Positions 33,726 through 43,661 of a stretch of 64,000 nucleotides of DNA are shown piece after piece. How positions within the stretch are numbered: position 1 is the stretch's first letter; every line of letters begins with the position of its first letter. Under the pieces are notes generated by a model that was given only the letters and a program-made list of their open reading frames with translations, had not been told where the DNA came from and ran no database searches. The position numbers and the translations under genes were made by a program. This DNA is from Aphrocallistes beatrix (taxonomy: Eukaryota; Porifera; Hexactinellida; Sceptrulophora; Aphrocallistidae): NCBI GenBank assembly GCA_963281255.1, contig OY725490.1, positions 4,960,001 through 5,024,000 of the forward strand. The letters run 5' to 3'.

Positions 33726-34257
33726 AAACGGATATTATCCCAGCACAGTTAACATTAAAAACATCCCAAATATTACCTATTAAGTTTAGAATTCTTACAA
33801 TTTAATTTAATCTGTGGTATATATGTAGAAATAAATATTAAAATAGGAATTGAGATTGAATGAATTAGCTAGCCCGTAGTTTCGTCCTAAACCACCTCTC
33901 ACACATCTCCTTAATCCTTGGAGAATGAAAAAGTTGGCTTACGATGCTCCTAGCTCTTGAAATTAGAATTACAGCCTGGCACCACACAAGTCATCTTCGT
34001 CTCAGTAATAAATGACTATTTAAGTAATAAGTCAACAAGTATAATTGATTGAAAAAAATTAAAAAGTTAGTAAACAAATATGCATATAGTGAAATGTATT
34101 TATACTATACAGTATCCTAGTAAACATTTGACGCCTAAAGTCTAGTCGATCAAATTCGAGTATTCCGTACGGCAAACAAAACATATCCATGGTCACCCAG
34201 ATTCAAGGCAGTGCCAGTGCCTTAGTGTATTAGAATGCTATGCCTGAACAAATTCCA

Positions 34258-34460
34258 TTGGATAGAATTTCCCTTCCCTTAACTTCTGCATATGCTGTCT
34301 GCCACATTCATCGTTTCTGATTGCAGTCCTTTTCCTTTGCCTAGTAATTTCTTTCCCAAGACGTAAGCGACCCTTTTCATTGTCTGTGTCTTGAATAACT
34401 TGGTTTAGTGTATCAAGAAACTTCCGTCCGTATTCTGGGATGTCTAGTTTTTATCATTGA
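34258..34460 (-). CDS. unidentified open segment, coding-like
   Basis: A stop-free minus frame of about 66 codons reads DIPEYGRKFLDTLNQVIQDT, RLRLGKEITRQRKR and NDECGRQHMQKLREGKFYP. It has protein-like composition (many Lys/Arg/Glu/Gln) and an AG acceptor just before it (CTAG|ACATCC). No ATG, donor or family is recognised. It lies right next to the P3 target site. Confidence 0.25.
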
Positions 34461-35689
34461 TTTTTAATCTTGAATGGTAGCTTTAATTAAGCATCATTAA
34501 TCGTTGCTATGTCCATTTCAAAAATAGATAGTATCTCCGATGAAATTTGATTCAGCCAACGCATATTAAATATTTCTTTAGCTTGTCAAGCTTCATCATT
34601 GTAGTACTCTCTAATGTGGGCAGCTGCAGGATAGTATAAGTGGGATTAATAAGAGATGCAGGCAGAAAAGGTATGGCCATTAGATGTCTGATAAAGTTTC
34701 CAACTTTTGGGTTGTTCTTGAACTCTTGGCTAAACCCAAGTTTTCGGTATCAAGGTGGATAGATTCGTCCCCACTTGAGCGAAATGCATTTGAGCGAAAC
34801 CAATTTGAGCGACCACATCTTTTAGCGAACCCACAAAACAGCGAAAGGCAATATGGAGTGGAATTGTGAATGTGATCAATATCAGCAATAGAAGTGTGTT
34901 AACTTAGCTATCCCAATATAATTCACATATATATTGTCCATTGAGGAAACAAGATAATTCATCAATCAAACAGTACATTTTCTTACAAATGGCATCACAC
35001 ACAGCCTACGTAACTATAGCCTATTCACGGTACGAATTTTACCTCACCATGGATTACTTCAAGTCTATTTTGTAAACAAACTCTAATGTTTGAAATAAAT
35101 TTGACTTCGATAAAATGCGGTTTATATATAGGATAAGTATCATTGTTAGTTTATATTCTATTGCTTAAGTAACTACAATATTTCATACATTTTCTTCCTA
35201 CCAGTAATTCCCAATTTATTCATCCACACGTACATTTTTCTTAGCAGTAAGCCAAATAGGTGTAGTGTAGCCAAATTCTGCTCCAATTACGACGCACTGA
35301 TTACGTTCCAGTGTTTGAAATGTTGAATCATTGGTCCAAGGAAATGCAAGATGAATGGCGAAGGTTTCTCCATAGAGATGATGCATGGAAATTGGTGAGT
35401 CTTTATCTATGCGAAACATTTCTGTGACGTGGATATACTACTTCACTTCGATATTCCCCAGGGTGACGACGGTACAGTGAGGAAAGTTTCCAGAAAACCA
35501 GTTCTTCCGAAAATACCAAGCTCATCAATCTTCTTAATTGTCCTTCATATCTAAATGTGAATTGGGACTCCCAATTGTCATACATCCTGAAGAAGAAGCC
35601 GAACATGGCGAGGAAGACGAGGCTCTGGGAGAGCATGGAGCTGGTGATATGGAGAAGTTTAGAGAAGATGAGTTAGATGGTCCTAGAAC
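34461..35689. other. unassigned region
   Basis: Two overlapping minus frames (35636-35403 and 35419-35216) read like one frameshifted protein (KLSSLYRRHPGEYRSEVVYP, MFRIDKDSPISMHHLYGETF). I cannot place them in a family. On the plus strand 34770-34830 has an in-frame series of ERN-type triplets (FERNQFERPHLL) that is probably repeat-derived. Confidence 0.3.
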
Positions 35690-35812
35690 TGCAGATGATC
35701 AGGACTGCTTTAGCAAGTTTATTATGGTGAAAGCGATTAAAAAGAAGTCAGCTGAAGGTATGCGAACACCTCACATCTTCTAGACAGATAACGGAGGTGA
35801 ATTTACTATTAA
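35690..35812 (+). pseudogene. integrase-like fragment (Ginger/KRBA2-like)
   Basis: Reads DCFSKFIMVKAIKKKSAEGM, then RTPHIF*TDNGGEFT. The pairing of DhfSKf...K.KsA with TPhIlqTDNGgEF is the integrase-type core found in Ginger transposons and KRAB-A/KRBA2-like domesticated integrases. The sequence between the two blocks is deleted and a stop precedes TDNGGEF. Assignment below family level is uncertain. Confidence 0.6.
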
Positions 35813-35834
35813 TCTGCTGAATACGACACTGTGC

Positions 35835-36270
35835 AATGGCTGCTACAGGTACTTCTTACTCATAGTTGATCTCTTCACGTTACTTCGAAGCAATCCCGTT
35901 GAATGACCAGACCATCACATCCATCGTTAACGCATTCATGGAAGGATGGGTCTGTCGTGGACATGGCGTACCAAATATTATGCTCACAGATCAGGGTTAG
36001 AATGTGGATGGGTTAGCGGTGCACGAACTGTGCCACGACTTTGGGATTACTAAATGTCACACCATACCGTAACACCCGGAATCCCATGGGATGACCCATA
36101 TCGACTTTGTCAAACAAATGATACGTTGCTTGATGCTCAAACGCAACCTAGAAAACGGTTCCTGGCCATCGTTATTGCAAGAGATTACTTTCTACTTCAA
36201 TAATCTGGACATTGCGACGAGTAAAATATCTCCACCCATGTTGCCGTTTGGCCGTCAGCCGAGATAACCA
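35835..36270 (+). pseudogene. Ty3/gypsy integrase core fragment
   Basis: Reads YFLLIVDLFT, then (frame change) RYFEAIPLNDQTITSIVNAF, GHGVPNIMLTDQG*NVDG, HELCHDFGITKCHTIP and PPMLPFGRQPR. It therefore shows the first two catalytic aspartate motifs and the proline-rich region after the glutamate, with stops. It lies on the opposite strand from the element at 1-3439 and is not its continuation. It follows the Ginger-like fragment within 25 bases. Confidence 0.75.
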
Positions 36271-37391
36271 ATCGATATGCCCATTAGCAAGAATTGAGTG
36301 AAATTGCACGAGAAAACCAAGAGTGCACCCAATCGGGTGAAGTATGATAAAGGAAAAAATCCAACATAACCAAGGGAGACTGGGTCATGATTAATATGAA
36401 AGACTATTCGTCTAAATGTTAGTTTGTAGTAAGAGAGAGAACGATCACAATTTTCCACCTCTTTTGTATTAATATTCATTACACTCCATTAAATTTGAGC
36501 TAAATATAGAAATGCTATATACAGTTTGTATTTTACACATAAGACTTGAAGTAATCCATGGTTGAATATCGTGAAAAGGGTATAGTTACGTAGGCTGTTG
36601 GGCATCACGTTATAGAACCTCGAAAAATCATCCAGCATTAAGTTTAGAAGGTTATTCATATAAATTTGACAGACTAATGCGAGCAATACGAAAAAGTGAT
36701 GGCGATGTTGTGCCCGAAATTGCAATGGAACAATGGAATACAAATAACAAGATAATGCAGACATCGTCGAACTTTCTACTAGTCAATAAAGATCATTGCA
36801 TTTCTATATTCGTGTGAAATGTGAAATTCGTGTAAAAGTTTTCGAGAAAATGATAGGGAACAAAGTGCAGCTTAATTTCAATATTTTAGATCTTTATGAG
36901 TACTCATCACTTGATTATATATGTTTATATTTATTAAAAGGTGTCAAGAATATGAACTTTTATCTGTAAGTTTGATTCTGTCACTTTTAATCTTCAAGAT
37001 ATTTATCTTCAAACATTTGTATAATATTATCCTTATCCCAATTTATATAATCGTACTGTCCTCGAATCAATGAAAAGGGATATTAAAATTATCTCACAAT
37101 CTCCAAACTCACACTTGAATTTGCCAACGGGTGTTTTAAATCAAAAACAAGAGAAAGCTATTCGCATTGCCTAGTGTGAAAATTGTGAAAAATGGTATAT
37201 CTTAAAAAAATCTGCTCCTGCAGATGTTAAAATTTTATGTAGCTTATGCGTCAAAGAAATAAATGGGTGACATTAATGGATTCGGAGTTATGGCTTTACT
37301 GGATTCTCAAAGGTGTCTCAATATGTCGCGAAGTGTTATGACAAGAGTCGTATTGTAACTTCGTCTGCCTCGATAAATTAATTAGCCCTGT
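36271..37391. other. mostly empty; possible zinc-motif fragment at 37060-37270
   Basis: On the plus strand at about 37060-37270 a frame with one stop reads SHLNLPTGVLNQKQEKAIRI and CENCEKWYILKKS...ILCSLC. The spacing CxxCxxW...CxxC recalls a CW-type or treble-clef zinc motif. It is too short to assign. The rest shows nothing I recognise. Confidence 0.3.
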
Positions 37392-38463
37392 CCATAGCCT
37401 ACTCTAATAATGCCTCACAGTAGACTGCAAATTATGGACTAGGGATGAAGTAGTAGCCGAATGGATTAATACACGATTAGCCTAAAATCGTTAACCATGC
37501 AGAATAGGCATTTAGAATATATTACCAGTATATATATAAACATGGTATCAAAGTACATATATCCGTTGGAAAAATTTCGATTAGTCATCATATCATTGCG
37601 TAACAGGTCATTCTAAGGACAAATTTAACGATTTTCTAAGCTGTTTTAACCCTATTTCTAAATGGTATTAAGGTGTGATTTTTGTGTAGAACCAAGATTA
37701 GTACGAGTTGATTTGAAAAATTTCGAATTTTTCAATGGAATGTTACTACATTCCTAAGTTGCTATGGTAAAGCATTTTGGTCAGTTTGGGCCATTTCGTG
37801 CAAACTGTAGTAACTTGATCTTCAAATTTGATCGTGTTTGATAGCCAATGAACTACTTCCTATTAAGTGATAATACAACTTGAACTTCTAAATTCAACGA
37901 GTTTTGAGTTATGGGTTGATTTTAAGAATGAGACCAGAACACTAAATTGTCGCATAACTCTATAGTATGTGAATTTAGAAGTTTAAATTGTATTATTACC
38001 TAATAGGAAGTAGCCAATTGCCTATCAAATACGATCAAATTTGAAGACCTAGTTCTTACAGTTTGCAGGATGTGGCCCAAACTGACCAAAATGCTTTACC
38101 ATAGCAACTTAGGAATGTATTAACATTCCATTGAAAAATTCTAAATTTTTCAAATCAACTCGTACTAATCTTAGTTCTATACAAAAATTATACCTTAGCA
38201 ACATTTAGAAGTAGGCTTAAAACAGCTTAGAAAATTGCCAAAATGGTGCTTAAAATGACCTGTTGCGCATTGATATGATGACTAATCGAAATTTGCCTAC
38301 GGATATATGTACTCTGATACCATGTTTATATATGCTGGTAATACATTATTAATGCCTATCCTCCTACATGGTTAACGATTTTAGGCTAATCGTGTATTAA
38401 TCCATTCGGCTATTACCGCATCCTTGGTTATTTACTTTGAGGCATTATTAGAGTATGCTATGT
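37392..38463. mobile_element. foldback element, about 1.07 kb, arms near 500 bp
   Basis: Nearly the whole segment is one long inverted repeat. CATAGCCTACTCTAATAATG at the left recurs inverted at the right end (CATAGCATACTCTAATAATG). So do GCCGAATGGATTAATACACG, TAAGTTGCTATGGTAAAGCA (inverted around 38100) and AACTTCTAAATTCA close to the centre. The arms meet around 37920-37955 with a loop of a few dozen bases. There is no coding frame. No clear target duplication was found. Confidence 0.88.
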
Positions 38464-38794
38464 CCTGTCCAAATTTCAATTTCATCGCTCCTCTAGTAAA
38501 TCTAAAAATCTGTTTTGGAATGTCTCCGAAGTTTATGACGGAACTGCTACTGAAGATACCTAACTTAAACATCCTGGAGCGTACAATATAGTGTCAAAGG
38601 TAGCGAGTACTTTCAGCACCAGCACTGCCAACTACTCTAGAGGAATTCGCTCTTCAATTGGAGCATTAGCGAATTATCAAAGAGGAGCAATTTCTTCTTT
38701 TTGAATCTGTTCGTTATTTTAAGTACCGAGCGTACGTAACCTTGAAATGCGCAAGCATCTCAAATCTGGCTAATCCATTTCTGTCTTTTGACTA
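38464..38794. other. unassigned; weak plus-strand frame
   Basis: A plus frame around 38500-38700 (SKNLFWNVSEVYDGTATEDT, IRSSIGALANYQRGAISSF) looks protein-like with one or two stops. No family recognised. Confidence 0.25.
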
Positions 38795-38975
38795 TGGTTC
38801 AACTAAGATCTGACCTCAGACGAAAATATCGACTCATCATTAGAATATGACGTTTTTGTCACCCTTTTTATATTTAGAAATTTGTCGTTTTTCGACTATA
38901 ACTCGCCTATTTTAAGTGATAGAAGGCTTAAATTTTAATATAATGTGTATATTGATTCTCTCAAATCCTTAAAAT
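38795..38975 (+). mobile_element. Helitron-like repeat fragment (copy 11)
   Basis: Contains CTATGGTTCAACTAAG, AAAATATCGACTCATCAT, the decayed site TGACGTTTT and TAAGTGATAGAAGG. These are the middle of the repeat; both ends are missing. Confidence 0.75.
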
Positions 38976-40084
38976 CAATCAATTCACGAAGATATAATGC
39001 TCGTATCCCTTATTTTTACTTCAGTATAACAACTCATTTAAATGCAGTAGGAATGTATTAATAGCAAAATTTGTACTTGTATAATTACAAGCTTTAATGT
39101 TATTTACGCCTAAGTAATTAATTAACTCTATAGATAAGGTGTTATTTCTGAAATCCGAACAAATTCAGTATCTGAACACTTCGTATTTGCATTGATACAG
39201 GACCGTGTGGGAATGCTCTCTCGAAACGATTTAGGCGGATGTAAATGACAATAATCTAATTAGAATAAAGAATTAATGGTGGAACAAAGGAACAATGGGT
39301 GAGGGATAATTATTAATTCATGAATACCAATCAAAGCCACAATATGGATCTAGATTGTTAGTTTTTAGTGTGGTAATTACCTATAATATTATATTGGATC
39401 TATGATCCAATATAATAATATAGTAGAACAGTACTAAAATGAGTGCTGGTGTAGAGCCTGCCGTAAGTGGTGCACAATCCAGAGTTTAAAAGATATCGCC
39501 CTGAAATATTTTGTAAACCTGCGGACATATATGTAGATGTGCAGCTACTCATACGATTTTCAATAAATGCTAAATCATTATCGTCACGTAGCATTTTGTG
39601 TATTCATTCTTTTGCTTATTGCACAAAAACTAGAAGAGCCAGAAACTTGAGATTGGTAACACTGGTGAAATATGAGACCCTCTAAAACCAATTGCATTCC
39701 TAGATCCATCGGACATAGGACCTCTGAGCAATTTGCGGTTAGATTTTATCGCGTCATCATCACCTAAATTTAATGATAAATGCCTATTAGAGCTCAAATT
39801 TTAATAGTTTGAGATAAACAATTGTTCAATAATGCGTTCAATATAGATGTCTCAACAAAATTATCTTAATTAATTATGCTTACGTCATCATGATGACACA
39901 GCAATAACTATAAATGGTTAATAGAGTTAAAAAGGTAAGAGATAGAAATAAATATATATTGTATAAAGTGTTCAGTGTAGATGACTATACAAAACTATGC
40001 TAAATAATTATGCTGACGTCATCATGATGACACATCCAAAATTTACATCCACAATTTTAACCTACAAACTTTATTTGATTTAAG
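38976..40084. other. no gene; diverged direct duplication with TGACGTCA-like sites
   Basis: Two related segments (about 39830-39900 and 39958-40031) both end in AATTATGCT(T/G)ACGTCATCAT followed by GATGACACA. The first reads TTACGTCA and the second TGACGTCA. Otherwise non-coding. The short opposing frames at 39400-39685 overlap and neither is convincing. Confidence 0.5.
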
Positions 40085-40200
40085 AAAAGCCCCTTACAGA
40101 CGGGCTACAAGTGTGCTTCCAAATTCCTTGGATGACATGTATTGTGTCATCATCCAAGGAATGTGAAAGCACACTTCTGGCCCGTCTGTGAGGGGCTTTT
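40085..40200. repeat. near-perfect hairpin, 116 bp (mini foldback element)
   Basis: The left arm, AAAAGCCCCTTACAGACGGG...AGTGTGCTTCC...ATTCCTTGGATGA, is the inverse of the right arm AAAAGCCCCTCACAGACGGG... (read from 40200). The arms are about 52-55 bp with only a few mismatches and a loop of roughly ten bases. It resembles the smallest MITEs. If transcribed it would fold like a small-RNA precursor. Confidence 0.85.
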
Positions 40201-41582
40201 TAATTTTTTAAAGGTTTCCGCAGTATGTGTATCGTGTTATATATAGTAGGGCATGGCTAGGTAAGTCAAATTGGAAAACAATGGCAAGATCAGCTAATAG
40301 CCAGATGCATAAGGTAAATGTGAACTACGCTATACAGGACTGTTCACTAGGCTATATATTGTCAAACCAAGGATTTCAAGAAGTCTGAAAATACTGAAAT
40401 TTGATTTGTCGAAATTTGGGCGCCAAAATTTATGCCTATACTGATATTGTATAAAAGAGAATTTTTTTAATAATCTACTTGACGTCCATTTATCTTATAG
40501 CATTATATATAGACTAAATACTTACTTAGAATGTAGTCACTCATATTTACTTGTCAAACTAACATTATGACGCCGCATTGCGTATTTCTTTGTCCAAATT
40601 CTGTCCATCACATATTTTAATTAATTATCTTATCATTTACAACTGATTAGCATTATGCTAGCTAGATGCTTAGCACCTAACTGCCGTAGTGGTTATGATG
40701 GCGAAAATCTTATCCCAGTATTCAAAATGAGGGAAGAATTTTCTGATGAAGAAAAGGATCAGTGGAGAAAATTTTTGCTCGGAGCTGATAGTTCTTCTCT
40801 CAAACATATATACCTCTGTGCAAAGCATTTCCAACCATGGGAAGTTCTATACACCTGTGAAGTTCTACTGCCTGACGACTGGATATATATTGAGTTTTGA
40901 ATTGGTGTAATTGTACAAGGATCGGATTAGTTACAGTACTTTGACACCTAGTTATAAATTATTAATTCAGGCTGTTCAATTTATGCTCGCAATGTAGTTG
41001 GTTTATAACTTTTTTAAATATATTATCTTATAATTTTACAACCTTTAATAATATATCGTACCATTTGTAGACACATCGTAGACCTGCGGCCGTATTCACT
41101 AAGAACTTAAGATCGATCTTAAGATCGATCTTAGTGCTTAAGTCTTAAGTTCGATCTTAAGTCGTATTCACTAAGATTGGTATTCACTAAGATTTAAGTT
41201 CGATCTTAAGACCGAACTTAAGACCGAACTTTAAGCAACCTAGGGAGGTGTCTTAAGTATTGGAATTGATTCGATTTTCACTAATTACTCCATAAATGTT
41301 GTTCAAAATTACTTCTATCGAACATTGAATCTACCTTGTTTGATATTAGACTTCAAATAAAATTTAAATATTTAAAAAACATTTCGCTTATTGTGTGTAA
41401 CATCGCAACATGTATCACATGCTATAGTTCGTGGCATATTCTTCTTGGGTTTATATGAATAAACAAGCATACATTCTTTGATTGTATAATCTTACACTAA
41501 TTCTAACATGCATAATTATAGAGACGGCTTTATATATTGATTCACATGACTGATGATAATTACTTTGATCCTATTTTCCTAT

Positions 41583-42320
41583 TTACAATGATTTTTCCAG
41601 CAGTCTCTGACGTTTTAATCGATAATAGTCCCTCTGTTCTTCTATTAACTGCAGCTGTGCTGATAATACAGCCATCTGCTGGAACAAAACTTCCTGCTGT
41701 AACGGAAGTAAGTCTGCAGCCTTCAAGAGTTCGACAGAATCATCTCGTTCATCAACAGTTCGCCTTCTCTTCCGACTTTTTTTTGATGCCTTATATGTTG
41801 TCGGTATTTCAATTTCTGGAGACTCTAAAATTGGAGTATCTTCAGATTCATCTGGACCTGTAGCCGATACTGTTGACGCTATTGCTGGTGCTAGAAAAAG
41901 ATCAGCAGCACCTGAAATTCCACTGAAAGCAGGGGTGTTTTGGAACATCTCTGTTACCCGATCTGCAGAGTCAGCAAAAATACTTCTATCTGCTGATAGG
42001 ATTTGCATATCTTCGTCTTCTACCTGTCCAGCACTGTTTGCACCTCCTCCAGTCTTTCTGGCTTCCCTAAAGCTGGCATCAACTTTGGACTTTGCGTTTA
42101 GCTTTAGGTTGGTCCATTTTTTTCTGATATCCTCTACAGCTCTGGCAGTGCCATGTATTGAGTTGAGTTTGGCTGCGATGTCTCTCCAGATTTGTTTCCT
42201 CCTTTTGTTTTTGTCGGCAGAATTTCCTGACCCTCTCAATATATCACCTGCTGACTCAATTTCATTAATGAGACTGCACTCTTCTTCTCTGGTCCAATTT
42301 GATTTTCGTGTTTTTTCCAT
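41583..42320 (-). CDS. Harbinger-encoded Myb/SANT-like DNA-binding protein
   Basis: The 245-codon frame starts MEKTRKSNWTREEECSLINE. The N-terminal 85 residues form a Myb/SANT-like trihelix domain (NWTREEE, IWRDIAAKLNSIHG, RAVEDIRKKWTNLKLNAKSK). A low-complexity middle follows with a basic KASKKSRKRRR signal that fits nuclear import. A C-terminal helical/coiled-coil segment comes last (LLPLQQEVLFQQMAVLSAQL, LIEEQRDYYRLKRQRLLEK). In Harbinger systems this protein binds the transposon ends and brings the nuclease into the nucleus. It lies about 300 bases downstream of the nuclease gene on the same strand. Frame intact. Confidence 0.92.
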   Translation of the reverse strand: MEKTRKSNWTREEECSLINEIESAGDILRGSGNSADKNKRRKQIWRDIAAKLNSIHGTARAVEDIRKKWTNLKLNAKSKVDASFREARKTGGGANSAGQVEDEDMQILSADRSIFADSADRVTEMFQNTPAFSGISGAADLFLAPAIASTVSATGPDESEDTPILESPEIEIPTTYKASKKSRKRRRTVDERDDSVELLKAADLLPLQQEVLFQQMAVLSAQLQLIEEQRDYYRLKRQRLLEKSL

Positions 42321-42617
42321 TTGTTTCGGTATTGTTAATGCAAGTACTCAGCAGCAATTTATATACACGGGAAGACGCCGACTTACCATAACCACTAATG
42401 ACACCATTTATTTTCGTAACACCAAATGACGCAGAAATCTTAACGTCAATAGAAATTTATTTTACTTCTCATATCCAGTGTTTATATTTTGTCTTAGAGA
42501 GGTTTTCATGTTACAATATACAAAGACACTTGTTGTTTATATGTTTTGTTTAATATAATATTATGAATGCATGAGATACAACTTATGCTCTTTGATAGCT
42601 CCTAAATTTAGATTAAT

Positions 42618-43661
42618 TCAACTAAAGTTATGAATAGCAAACTGATCCCTGTAGTGTTTTGCAGCAATATGTCCAGTTTCTTCAAATGTAAACGGTTCAT
42701 CCATAATGCTTGTATGATGGTCAATAGTGGAATCTTCCAACATGGGCTGCTTCCAAACAATAGCCATATTATGAAGAACAGCACAGGCAAGAATAATAGT
42801 GCAGACTTTATCTGGAGCCATCCGGATCTCGCCGTGAAGGCAATGAAATCTTCTCTTCCATCTCCCAAAGGTTTGCTCAATCAATACACGCGTTTTTTTG
42901 TGGGAGTAATTATAATTCTCTTGGGCATTTGAAACAGGTTGTCTGTATGGAGTTAATAAATAGGGTTTCAGCGTATACCCACTATCACCTAATATATGCT
43001 CACCAGCCAAGAAGTTATTCTCCACATATGTTCCGACCTGAGAGAGCTTCCAAATACGTGAATCATGAACTGAACCGGGGAATCTTGCCAATACATCGGA
43101 AAATCTACCATCAGGTAGACAGATAGCTTGGACATTTATGGAGTGGTAGAAATGTCTGTTTACATAATCTGCCTCATTTTCAGAAGGCTTTTGAATACGA
43201 ACATGCGTTCCATCTACAAGTCCAAGAACGCCGGGGAGGTTCGCGAGCTCATAAAACTGTGACTTAATCGTAGCCTTGTCAGCAGAACCGGGCATACTAA
43301 TGAACTTTGAATATATCGACTGCAGTCCAAGTGCAACGGCTCTGATGTACCTGCAAGCTGAGGGTTGGCTCACGTGAACTCCATCACCACAAATAATCTG
43401 AAAAGTACCAGATGCAAAAAATTGTAGAGCAACACAAACTTGTACGTGTGGATGTGCAGCATGAGATCTATCAGTTGTATTAAGATGATCAACTATGATC
43501 TCTGTAATCTTTAATATTGCTGACCTTGAGAAGCGAAAACGCTGCAACAATTCTAGATCATCATAGAATTCCAGAGGATCACAACGATCTCTGAACACTC
43601 TCTCTCTCTCGAGTGACTCTTCCGAATCTTCTGCTAAAAACAATGGGATCATTCCTGCCAT
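42618..43661 (-). CDS. Harbinger DDE nuclease (HARBI1-like transposase)
   Basis: An uninterrupted frame of 347 codons starts MAGMIPLFLAEDSEESLERE, about the usual length for HARBI1. The catalytic motifs are GLVDGTHVRI (Asp near residue 148), EHILGDSGYTLKPYLL (Asp near 225) and RVLIEQTFGRWKRRFHCL (Glu near 260), followed by ILACAVLHNMAIVW. The N-terminal part has RFSRSAILKITEII and VALQFFASGTFQIICGDGVH, typical of the family. The protein acts in the nucleus with the Myb-like partner encoded downstream. No stop, frameshift or missing catalytic residue is visible. A domesticated HARBI1 gene would lack flanking terminal repeats, which are present here. Confidence 0.95.
   Translation of the reverse strand: MAGMIPLFLAEDSEESLERERVFRDRCDPLEFYDDLELLQRFRFSRSAILKITEIIVDHLNTTDRSHAAHPHVQVCVALQFFASGTFQIICGDGVHVSQPSACRYIRAVALGLQSIYSKFISMPGSADKATIKSQFYELANLPGVLGLVDGTHVRIQKPSENEADYVNRHFYHSINVQAICLPDGRFSDVLARFPGSVHDSRIWKLSQVGTYVENNFLAGEHILGDSGYTLKPYLLTPYRQPVSNAQENYNYSHKKTRVLIEQTFGRWKRRFHCLHGEIRMAPDKVCTIILACAVLHNMAIVWKQPMLEDSTIDHHTSIMDEPFTFEETGHIAAKHYRDQFAIHNFS

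Larger units (their letters stand above)
31812..34242 (-). mobile_element. P element 3 (P3), internally deleted
   Basis: The ends form a 35-bp inverted repeat with one mismatch (CATAGCATTCTAATACACTA...). They are flanked by CCTGAAC at 31805-31811 and 34243-34249, a 7-bp duplication where P elements usually make 8. The element holds only the C-terminal part of a P transposase, and a hAT MITE (33163-33486) is inserted in it. Bounded relics with lost 5' coding sequence are typical of internally deleted P copies. Confidence 0.85.

Noticed and set aside
35538..35783. Acidic 81-codon plus frame as one gene
   Set aside because: Its second half is the Ginger-like integrase fragment and the first half lies opposite a minus frame; no intact domain.
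41537..41863. Plus-strand 108-codon frame opposite the Myb-like gene
   Set aside because: It is the antisense shadow of the Harbinger Myb-like gene, which has domain motifs on the minus strand.
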